Below are positions 1 to 5,490 of a DNA stretch of 7,552 nucleotides, piece by piece. A program made the translations under genes and the position numbers. Position 1 is the first letter of the stretch. Each line of letters opens with the position of its first letter. The notes below the pieces were generated by a model. The model was not told where the DNA came from. It saw nothing but the letters and a program-made list of their open reading frames with translations, and made no database searches. Source of the stretch: Verrucomicrobiota bacterium (GTDB taxonomy: Bacteria; Verrucomicrobiota; Verrucomicrobiia; Chthoniobacterales; UBA10450); NCBI GenBank assembly GCA_003218615.1, contig QHOD01000081.1:1-7552 (forward strand), written 5' to 3'.

Positions 1-125
1 CGCCATGTCTCTGGCGTTTCGCGCTGATAGCGATGAAAGATAACGCCCATCCAGAACCAGGAGGTTAAAACGGAAATGACTCCGGCGATGACACCGGGAA
101 TGAAAGCGATACGTAATGTGCTCAT
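1..125 (-). CDS. N-terminus of a small membrane protein, unidentified, cut by the window edge
   Basis: Reading the minus strand from an ATG at 125, the frame stays open to the window edge for 41 codons. It begins MSTLRIAFIPGVIAGVISVL, followed by a Trp-rich stretch and a basic and acidic segment (FHRYQRETPE). Residues about 4-30 are strongly hydrophobic and contain several glycines, so this is one transmembrane segment or an uncleaved signal anchor, followed by a polar part that runs off the window. It is divergently oriented from gspF, with a spacer of about 118 bp that may carry promoters for both sides. No clear Shine-Dalgarno sequence precedes the ATG. I do not recognise the family, and there is no evidence that it belongs to the secretion system. 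The open frame and coherent hydrophobic pattern support a real gene, but only a fragment is visible. Confidence 0.55.
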   Translation of the reverse strand, partial: MSTLRIAFIPGVIAGVISVLTSWFWMGVIFHRYQRETPETW

Positions 126-200
126 TGTGGCAAAATCAATATGTCGATCTTAGAGAGGCCGGCGGCGGATTGTCGAGCAAAGAATCGGCCCTGACTTTAC

Positions 201-228
201 GTTTCCGGTTTCCGGTTTGAGAATTCGG
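201..228 (+). repeat. Heptameric tandem repeat upstream of gspF
   Basis: The units GTTTCCG, GTTTCCG, GTTTGAG and AATTCGG follow one another with a period of 7 bp just before the gspF start. Only the first two units are identical; the others are decayed. The period matches the heptad arrays inside the starts of gspK and gspI in this window, although the unit differs (GTTTCCG here, AAATTCG-type there). A TTG at 217 that could serve as a gspF start lies inside this array, so the repeat sits in the leader region or at the extreme N-terminus of gspF. Confidence 0.6.
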
Positions 229-243
229 ATTAATTTAAAAACC

Positions 244-1491
244 GTGCCGCAATTTGCTTATCGTGCGCGTGATGCCCAGGGTGGCCTGGTCGAGGGTGTG
301 CTCGACTGCGCGGACCGCGCCGTTGCGATTCACCAGATTGAGCAACAGCGCTGCATCCCGATTAAAATCGAGATCGTTGGAGCCACGCCACAACCTCCTA
401 AGAAACCCGGAAGATCGACCAGCGAAGCACCAGCGCAGAATCTGAAAATTCCGCACGGACAGTTGCTGGTTTTTACCGAGCAGCTTAGCCACTTGCTTCA
501 AGCGGGAATGACACTCGACGAGGGATTGTCGATCCTGGAAAAGCGCTTGAAACATCCGCGCGTCCAGCAAATGACGCACGCATTGCATCAGGCACTGATC
601 GACGGCCGCAGTTTCTCGCGAGCGTTGAGCGAGTTCCCGCGGATTTTTCCGCCGCTCTACGTAAACATGGTGGCGGCTGGTGAAGCCAGCGGTGCGTTGC
701 CGCAGATTCTGCCTCGGCTGGTGAAACACCTGATGCAGGCCAAAGATTTGCGAGATCGCGTGCAACAAGCGCTGATTTATCCGGCATTTTTAGCGTTCGC
801 CGGGGCTATTCTGATTACAATCTTTATCACCTTCATGGTGCCGCAACTGAGCGGGTTCATGTCGCACACCGGCGGCGCCCTGCCATTGCCCACCCGCATC
901 CTGTTGCACATTCATTACGCGATTACGGTTTATTGGTGGATCGGCGCGCTTCTCGTAATCGGCGCGGTTATTGGTTTCCGCGCATTTGTCCGTGCCGAGG
1001 AAGGACGCATTGCGTGGGACCGTTTTCGCCTTCTGATCCCCGGCTACGGCCGCATCGTCCGGCACCGTTATTATGCGCAATTCTCCCGTACGCTGGGAAC
1101 ATTGATGGAAAATGGAATCCCTCTGCTCCGCTCGCTTGATCTGGTAACCGAAATTGCTGCGAACCGATTTCTTGAACTGAAGCTACACGAAGTACGCAAA
1201 GCTGTAATCGATGGGGCGACGCTGTCGGCTGCATTGCAAGAGCAAAAATTATTTCCAGATTTGTTCACTGACATGATGGCAGTGGGAGAGCAAACCGGGC
1301 GTTTCGCTGAAGCGATGCAAGCTATCGCGGATGTTTACGAGCGCGAACTTGACCGCACGGTTGTAGTGATCTCGCAACTGATTCCGCCGGCCATTATCGT
1401 GGTGATTGCGGTGCTGGTTGGCTTCGTTGTTTACAGCATTCTGTCGGCGGTATTCGAAATGACACATAGCTTGCAATTCCGGCCACACTGA
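244..1491 (+). CDS. gspF: GspF, type II secretion inner-membrane platform protein
   Basis: GspF is the polytopic inner-membrane protein at the centre of the assembly platform and contacts the GspE ATPase, GspL and the growing pseudopilus. The 415-aa product has the family's duplicated T2SSF domain: repeat one at about residues 75-200 (FTEQLSHLLQAGMTLDEGL) and repeat two at about 278-402 (FSRTLGTLMENGIPLLRSLD). Three hydrophobic segments lie at about 178-200, 225-247 and 377-402, the usual GspF/PilC topology, and the length is normal for the family. I chose the GTG at 244 because it gives MPQFAYRARDAQG, the typical family start. A TTG at 217 would add nine residues and lies in a heptad repeat, and neither start has a good SD. 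A GspF assignment rather than PilC follows from the surrounding gsp genes. Eighteen bases separate its stop from the next gene, which implies co-transcription. Confidence 0.93.
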   Translation: MPQFAYRARDAQGGLVEGVLDCADRAVAIHQIEQQRCIPIKIEIVGATPQPPKKPGRSTSEAPAQNLKIPHGQLLVFTEQLSHLLQAGMTLDEGLSILEKRLKHPRVQQMTHALHQALIDGRSFSRALSEFPRIFPPLYVNMVAAGEASGALPQILPRLVKHLMQAKDLRDRVQQALIYPAFLAFAGAILITIFITFMVPQLSGFMSHTGGALPLPTRILLHIHYAITVYWWIGALLVIGAVIGFRAFVRAEEGRIAWDRFRLLIPGYGRIVRHRYYAQFSRTLGTLMENGIPLLRSLDLVTEIAANRFLELKLHEVRKAVIDGATLSAALQEQKLFPDLFTDMMAVGEQTGRFAEAMQAIADVYERELDRTVVVISQLIPPAIIVVIAVLVGFVVYSILSAVFEMTHSLQFRPH

Positions 1492-1509
1492 AATAATCTC
1501 GCTGGCCAA

Positions 1510-2448
1510 ATGCTTGTTCGCGTGGTCGTGTTTGCGTTATTGCTTGGCGCGGTTTCCCGCGTTTGCGCCCAGGAAGCTTTGAGTGACGGCTTGCCAACGT
1601 CGCCTGATACGAAGCCGGGATACGCCATGCCGGGGAGCGCATGGCTGGATCTGCGCCAAAACACTTCGCCAAATTCGGAAACGCAAAACGCACCGCCTTG
1701 GGTCGAAGCAGTCACGCTGTTGCCCGTCCAGGCGACAGCGAACACGATGTCGAAAAGTGTATTTCGCATTCGCGTGACCCAACCGACCCCGGATTACCAA
1801 GTTCTTTTCTTCCGCTTGTTCTTCGACGACAAGCCGGGTCGGCAGCCGGAGTTGGTCGCATGGGACGAATCGGGCACGCACGTTTTGCGCTCAGGCCCGC
1901 TTGGGTCTGAAATTAATTTGCCCAGCTCCGATTCGGTAATGATTCCAATGACCGGTGCGTCATCCATCGACATCGAAGTTCCAGGAGATGGAAAAACGGT
2001 CCGGGCAGCGTATCTCGATTGGATGACGAGCAGTAATGTGGTTCATCCGCTAAACGCCGATCGTCGCGACGTAATTCCGGAACCGTTCTCATCGATGCCG
2101 CCTCTCCATACGTCTCTTCAAGACGCGGAACATTTTGGAACTGTCACTGCCACTCTTGCAGCAGAAGCGATCCAGATTGGCGCGCAGATTCAAGAAAGCG
2201 CCGCGTTTCAATTTGGAATCGAGGCCCAACCTCTGGCAGCCTTGCTCACTTTCGAAGTAGCAAATCCGCGCATTGATGCTCCCCCCCAAATTTATGTAAC
2301 GGCCAGAACATTGGACCCGTTTCCCTGGCATTACCGGAACTGGCTGACCCGGGTTACCGTGGCGAAATGGAGCCGCTCGTCAGACAAATGCATTTCCAAT
2401 ATACGGGGTGGCTCCGCGCGCAGAAAACTGTACCCGCCGGGAGTCTAA
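1510..2448 (+). CDS. Exported beta-rich protein of unknown function, 3' end out of frame
   Basis: The ATG start gives a clear signal peptide: MLVR, a hydrophobic core VVVFALLLGAV, then a probable cleavage near VCA-QEA at about residues 20-22. No lipobox is evident. The mature part is rich in alternating hydrophobic segments (FRIRVTQPT, YQVLFFRLFF, SIDIEVPGDG, LLTFEVANP), which suggests beta-sandwich domains. The coherent protein ends at about residue 263. From about 2298 the natural sequence continues in another frame, so the last 50 or so residues up to the stop at 2446-2448 (rich in Arg and Trp) are probably meaningless. Joining the frames would give about 355 residues, ending in a segment resembling a jelly-roll carbohydrate-binding-like fold (YVNGQNIGPV, then LKVGTNDLMVVNG). 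I do not recognise a named family. Its place between gspF and gspG suggests an accessory factor or a substrate of the system. Confidence 0.7.
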   Translation: MLVRVVVFALLLGAVSRVCAQEALSDGLPTSPDTKPGYAMPGSAWLDLRQNTSPNSETQNAPPWVEAVTLLPVQATANTMSKSVFRIRVTQPTPDYQVLFFRLFFDDKPGRQPELVAWDESGTHVLRSGPLGSEINLPSSDSVMIPMTGASSIDIEVPGDGKTVRAAYLDWMTSSNVVHPLNADRRDVIPEPFSSMPPLHTSLQDAEHFGTVTATLAAEAIQIGAQIQESAAFQFGIEAQPLAALLTFEVANPRIDAPPQIYVTARTLDPFPWHYRNWLTRVTVAKWSRSSDKCISNIRGGSARRKLYPPGV

Positions 2449-2576
2449 AAGTTGGCACCAATGATCTGATGGTCGTGAACGGGGCTGGTAGCGGACCGTC
2501 GGCAATTCGCGCCACGCAGATTCAACTAAAATATCTTTGGGACAAGTCGGATTATCTTCTGAAAACCGGCCACTAG
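2298..2576 (+). pseudogene. Displaced C-terminal part of the preceding exported protein (frameshift)
   Basis: This frame, one base back from the upstream one, is open across the stop of the preceding reading frame. It reads NGQNIGPVSLALPELADPGY, then a stretch ending FQYTGWLRAQ, KTVPAGSLKVGTNDLMVVNG and finally KYLWDKSDYLLKTGH before a TAG at 2574-2576. It continues the upstream beta-rich sequence naturally: IYV in the old frame joins NGQNIGP here to give the common strand-turn pattern IYVNGQNIG. A single missing base at about 2296-2299 would explain it. A short independent gene starting at the ATG at 2367 is possible (69 codons) but would lack a signal peptide and the first part of the fold. 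A sequencing or assembly error is as likely as a true mutation. Confidence 0.7.
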
Positions 2577-2585
2577 AAAATTCGC

Positions 2586-2623
2586 AATCCCCAGCTAGTG
2601 TAACAGCGAACGAGCTGGGGGTT
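2586..2623 (+). promoter_or_regulatory. Strong hairpin upstream of gspG
   Basis: AATCCCCAGCT (2586-2596) pairs with AGCTGGGGGTT (2613-2623): 11 base pairs with one G-T wobble around a 16-nt loop. It lies 9 nt after the stop of the frameshifted gene and about 21 nt before the gspG ATG. No T-tract follows the right arm, so a classical intrinsic terminator is not supported. It could be a partial terminator, an RNA processing or stabilising structure that sets gspG apart from the upstream message, or an attenuator. The major pseudopilin is normally needed in excess over GspF, so a processing or stability role would make sense, but that is inference. Confidence 0.5.
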
Positions 2624-2644
2624 CCTCGTCCGGTCTAGATTACA

Positions 2645-3058
2645 ATGGAAAGAAAACAACAGGGCTTCACACTTCTCGAGATCATGCTTGTTGTGACGAT
2701 CATCGCTCTCCTGCTTGGCGCCGCCATCTACAAGCTGGGGGGGAATGTCGAATATGCGCGGGATATTCGGGTTGAGGCTGATATTCAAGGAATCAATACT
2801 CAGCTCGGGCTTTATGAAAGCATGAATGGTTTTTATCCGACTACAGAACAGGGTTTGCAGGCGCTGGTGACCCAACCAAACACGGATCCTAAACCTACTC
2901 GCTGGTATCAGTTGTACAAAGAACTGCCAAAAGATCCGTGGGGGAGCGATTACATCTATCGCTGTCCTGGCCTCAAAAACCCAAACGGCTACGACCTCTA
3001 TTCGGCTGGACCTGATCGGAAACCTGACACAGCCGATGACAAACCGGGCGGACGCTAA
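2645..3058 (+). CDS. gspG: GspG, major pseudopilin of the type II secretion system
   Basis: GspG is the major pseudopilin, processed by the prepilin peptidase GspO and polymerised into the periplasmic pseudopilus. The 137-aa product has a six-residue basic leader before the processing site KQQG|FTLLEIML. Cleavage follows Gly7, Phe8 becomes the methylated N-terminus, and Glu12 is the conserved +5 glutamate. The hydrophobic helix runs to about residue 28. The body carries the GspG signatures LGLYESMNGFYPTTEQGLQAL, DPWGSDYIY (97-105) and YDLYSAGPD (116-124), followed by Asp128, Asp131 and Asp132 in the loop that binds calcium in characterised GspG proteins. Length is normal. The C-terminus ends TADDKPGGR rather than the common IGNW. 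No clear SD precedes the ATG; a hairpin lies just upstream. It is last in the plus-strand group and converges on the minus-strand operon. Confidence 0.97.
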   Translation: MERKQQGFTLLEIMLVVTIIALLLGAAIYKLGGNVEYARDIRVEADIQGINTQLGLYESMNGFYPTTEQGLQALVTQPNTDPKPTRWYQLYKELPKDPWGSDYIYRCPGLKNPNGYDLYSAGPDRKPDTADDKPGGR

Positions 3059-3085
3059 CCCGGAGGCCGGTAGATAAATCGGGCC

Positions 3086-3700
3086 CTATTCTTGTTCTTG
3101 TGGCGGAGCCCGAAGACGAGGAGTAGGCAACACTCGCGCGGGCACCGGCGCAGTCCTGGGTTGCCGCTGGATCTGTCCACGCACATGTGGCCGAGGCAAC
3201 TGGCGCGGGCTTGGTGGCATTAACGGAGGAGGCATAACTGCAGCTGTATTCTGCGGATTTGGGACCGCCAGTTCAGGCGACGTATTTGGCGCCTGCTGCG
3301 ATAAAAGTGCCTCATTAAAAGTAATTGTCGCAAATCTTCCGTCCTTGCTAATTGTCACTTTCGTCGCCCCCACCCGGTCCGACCATTCAATATTGGCGAT
3401 ACTGTAACCGTCCACTGGCTCCCTGGTGGTCACATATTTTTTGAAGTTCTGGTCCGAAGTGGAAGCGATCGTAACCATGTCACCCTCGGGCGAGCGCGCG
3501 GCATTGGCCACATAAAGATCTTTTGCAAAATCGGGTGTCGCCGAAGGCAGCGCAACGGCGGTGGCAATTGCGAATGGCGAATGATCCACCATGGCTGAGT
3601 AGCGATCGAAGTTAAATCGCGGCGGCAGAACATCGTCGGCCTGAACGTAGGCGGAGGCCAGCGTCGCGAGAATCGAGCCAAGCATTAACCGATGTTTCAT
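3086..3700 (-). CDS. Exported protein with proline-rich tail, candidate GspC/PilP-like linker
   Basis: The 204-aa product has a signal peptide (MKHRLMLGSILATLASAYVQA, probable cleavage after Ala21). A compact middle region follows at about 30-135, including FDRYSAMVDHSPFAIAT, FAKDLYVAN and a strand-rich stretch, GYSIANIEWSDRVGATKVTI then SKDGRFATITFNEALL. From residue 137 to the end the protein is rich in Pro, Arg and Gln and probably disordered. It is the last gene of the operon, five bases after gspM. In type IV pilus operons the gene after pilM-N-O is pilP, and in T2SS the secretin link is GspC. The strand pattern (hydrophobic strand, short turn, DG turn, strand) is compatible with the small beta domain of those proteins, but no diagnostic motif is present. 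I recognise no named family, and the GspC/PilP role is inference from position, signal peptide and strand pattern. Confidence 0.8.
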   Translation of the reverse strand: MKHRLMLGSILATLASAYVQADDVLPPRFNFDRYSAMVDHSPFAIATAVALPSATPDFAKDLYVANAARSPEGDMVTIASTSDQNFKKYVTTREPVDGYSIANIEWSDRVGATKVTISKDGRFATITFNEALLSQQAPNTSPELAVPNPQNTAAVMPPPLMPPSPRQLPRPHVRGQIQRQPRTAPVPARVLPTPRLRAPPQEQE

Positions 3701-3705
3701 AATAA

Positions 3706-4257
3706 TTATTTTACACGCTGCGCGGGTGCAAACCAGCGCGCGACCTTAAACTTGCCGCGCATCATCGTTGGATCGCTACTGTCGATCGCCAAATTAACAT
3801 TTTCGAATACCACAAAAGCATCTGGACGTTGCACGTCATAGAGGAAATGAACCAGCGGCGGCCACGGGCTTTTGGTTTCAATTGAAGCGAAAACTGCCTG
3901 ATGGTTGGGCGTCGTTTCGCCCGAACCGATGGCAGGATTCTCGATTAACACATTGTATTTGCCGGCGATTTGTTTCAAATCATCGAGCAGGACAGAGGCT
4001 TCTGCAGGATTCTTGAGTGTTGGTTGATGTTGCTGGATCCATTGATCCCGTTTCATCCAAAGATCTCGTTCTTTCATGTAAAGGGCCTGCTCGGCACCCG
4101 CGGCTTTGCGTGCGGCCAGCTCCACGCGGGCGCGGCCGAGCGCGCCAAAAAGCCAGTTAAGAATCAGAAGGTTCAGCAGCACGAACATCGCGCCGGCGAC
4201 AATCCATGCAAGCAGGCGCTCGCGCGGATTCATCCGTTGGTACCAGGCTGGCATCAT
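3706..4257 (-). CDS. gspM: GspM, type II secretion assembly platform protein
   Basis: GspM is a bitopic inner-membrane protein that pairs with GspL in the assembly platform and corresponds to PilO of type IV pili. The 183-aa product has a short cytoplasmic start with the family-typical MNPRERLL (9-16), one transmembrane helix at about 17-38 and a charged, coiled-coil-like stretch at about 40-80 (RARVELAARKAAGAEQ). A periplasmic alpha/beta domain at about 88-178 has the form of the circular ferredoxin-like fold (LLDDLKQIAGKYNVLIENP, then FVVFENVNLAI). Its ATG overlaps the gspL stop as ATGA, and an AAGGA lies about 9 nt upstream inside gspL, so translation is probably coupled. Sequence conservation in this family is low; size, topology and position after gspL carry the call. 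Confidence 0.85.
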   Translation of the reverse strand: MMPAWYQRMNPRERLLAWIVAGAMFVLLNLLILNWLFGALGRARVELAARKAAGAEQALYMKERDLWMKRDQWIQQHQPTLKNPAEASVLLDDLKQIAGKYNVLIENPAIGSGETTPNHQAVFASIETKSPWPPLVHFLYDVQRPDAFVVFENVNLAIDSSDPTMMRGKFKVARWFAPAQRVK

Positions 4258-5489
4258 CGCGGTTTTCCTTCCACCCGAAACTGCGCATGGTCGTTCGGCA
4301 AAATGCGTGGCGCAGCCATGTCGAATTGAAAGACCCGCAGCTCGGGATTCTTCTTTATCTTGTCGATAAATTGATAAGCGAGCGCGGCCGTATTGGCTTC
4401 GCCGTCCACTGAAACCTGACGCGCTGATTGATTGTAACCCGTAATGCGCACATCCGAGGAGGGCAGACTCTCAAAAAGGTGCAGTAAGATTTCGACTGGA
4501 TAATAATGCGAATCAATCGCCGGTGCGAGCGCCTTCCAATTGGCCTCTGCCACACGGACAAATTCCGTCTGGGGCGCGTCGCGGGCGATACGCCGATCGA
4601 GACTGCCAATTACCACGCGCATAAAACCGAGGTAGGCAAGCAAGAGAAGGAAGAGCGCCGCGTAAGCGCCGCCTGCCCAGACGACTCGCTTCCGCCATTC
4701 CGCCTGCCTTGTTAGTTGGGAGCGTCGCTGTCGCCAGCTTTCGGGCAGAAGATTCAGTTTGACCGGAGCAGGCGGTAGCTCGACCCCGACAATTTCGGTC
4801 GGACTCGCCAGAATGCCCTGAACGGTGTCACGCAATTGATAACAGCTCTCATCCAACAACACGTTTGGAAAAGACGCGTTTATGCCTTGTAGCTCCGCGC
4901 TTAATCTCAATTGCGGCAATTCGATTTGCAATTGCTCTTGCTGGACGCTTTCAAGCGTGCGGGTAAGGCTTACTTTGCCATTTTCAGTAACGGCGGAAAC
5001 CAGTGTCTCGCCTTCCGGATAAATGAGAAGTGCATTTCCTTCCGGCGCATAAGTGCTGGCGCGTTGCGCCGCGTACACGGTGACCTGCCGCGGGATATAA
5101 CCGCGCTCCAGCAGTGGCGCAGCCATCTCGGCAAGCTGTTGGTTTCTGACCGCGACGGCGGAAACCACACTTCCGCCCTCGCTCTGCTCGATGACCTCAA
5201 AGTCAGTCGTCACTTCATCAGGCGAAAACGGCAGCGCCTTCTCGATCTGGATCCGAATCATTTCCGGAAACTCTGCCGGATCGACAGTTGGCAAACGAAA
5301 TCGTTGGGCAAGAACAGCGGCAATTGGCAACCCAAGCACAAAATCATCGGTCGCGGTAAGCAGCGGCACGGCTTCCTCCAGTGTCTGCAGCTTGCGTACG
5401 TTCCAGGCGCCGTTGCGCTCCGCCGAGCGCAAGAAATTCCAGCCATGCGCGGTTGGAATGATAAAGATGGATGTTTTCGCCGTTTCGAT
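4254..5489 (-). CDS. gspL: GspL, type II secretion platform protein with PilM-PilN architecture, probable AUC start
   Basis: GspL binds the GspE ATPase in the cytoplasm and GspM in the membrane. From the proposed start the product is 411 aa: an actin-like (PilM-like) cytoplasmic domain at about 1-235 (TSIFIIPTAHGWNFL, then FPEMIRIQIEKALPFSPDEV), the PilN-type motif KLNLLPESWRQRR at about 244-256, one transmembrane segment at about 268-291 (VVWAGGAYAALFLLLLAYLG) and a periplasmic ferredoxin-like domain (SSDVRITGYNQS, ARQVSVDGEA). The frame has no ATG, GTG or TTG between the in-frame stop at 5513-5511 and a TTG at 5432. The TTG would remove the first beta strand and has no SD. An ATC at 5489-5487 stands one base after the gspK stop and 7 nt after a perfect AAGGAG (5502-5497), so AUC is the best start. 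The conservative alternative is the TTG at 5432 (392 aa). It overlaps gspM by 4 bp. Confidence 0.88.
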   Translation of the reverse strand: METAKTSIFIIPTAHGWNFLRSAERNGAWNVRKLQTLEEAVPLLTATDDFVLGLPIAAVLAQRFRLPTVDPAEFPEMIRIQIEKALPFSPDEVTTDFEVIEQSEGGSVVSAVAVRNQQLAEMAAPLLERGYIPRQVTVYAAQRASTYAPEGNALLIYPEGETLVSAVTENGKVSLTRTLESVQQEQLQIELPQLRLSAELQGINASFPNVLLDESCYQLRDTVQGILASPTEIVGVELPPAPVKLNLLPESWRQRRSQLTRQAEWRKRVVWAGGAYAALFLLLLAYLGFMRVVIGSLDRRIARDAPQTEFVRVAEANWKALAPAIDSHYYPVEILLHLFESLPSSDVRITGYNQSARQVSVDGEANTAALAYQFIDKIKKNPELRVFQFDMAAPRILPNDHAQFRVEGKPR

Positions 5490-5490
5490 G

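Noticed and set aside
217..243. Upstream TTG start for gspF giving MRIRINLKT before VPQF
   Set aside because: The family normally starts close to the Q-F-x-Y-x-A motif, the TTG lies in a repeat, and it has no better SD than the GTG at 244. It remains possible.
126..243. Sigma-70-type promoter in the divergent spacer
   Set aside because: The region is AT-rich near 229-240 and TTGTCG occurs at 170-175, but no pair of boxes with acceptable spacing and sequence could be supported.
235..768. Long minus-strand reading frame opposite gspF
   Set aside because: It is antisense to a well-supported gene and is basic and His/Arg/Gln-rich with no domain; a codon-bias shadow.
2278..2289. Programmed -1 frameshift on the seven-C run
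   Set aside because: The frame phases do not give a proper X-XXY-YYZ slippery site: re-pairing would mismatch at T-CCC or at CCA. A shift there also yields a less plausible protein than a lesion at about 2296-2299, and I see no stimulatory structure directly downstream.
3059..3085. Bidirectional terminator between the convergent groups
   Set aside because: Only short GC matches (CCCG with CGGG) with no stable stem and no T-tract on either strand.
5430..5432. TTG at 5432 as the gspL start
   Set aside because: It removes the first beta strand, which is clearly protein-like, and has no SD, while a full AAGGAG stands upstream of the ATC at 5489. Kept only as the conservative alternative.
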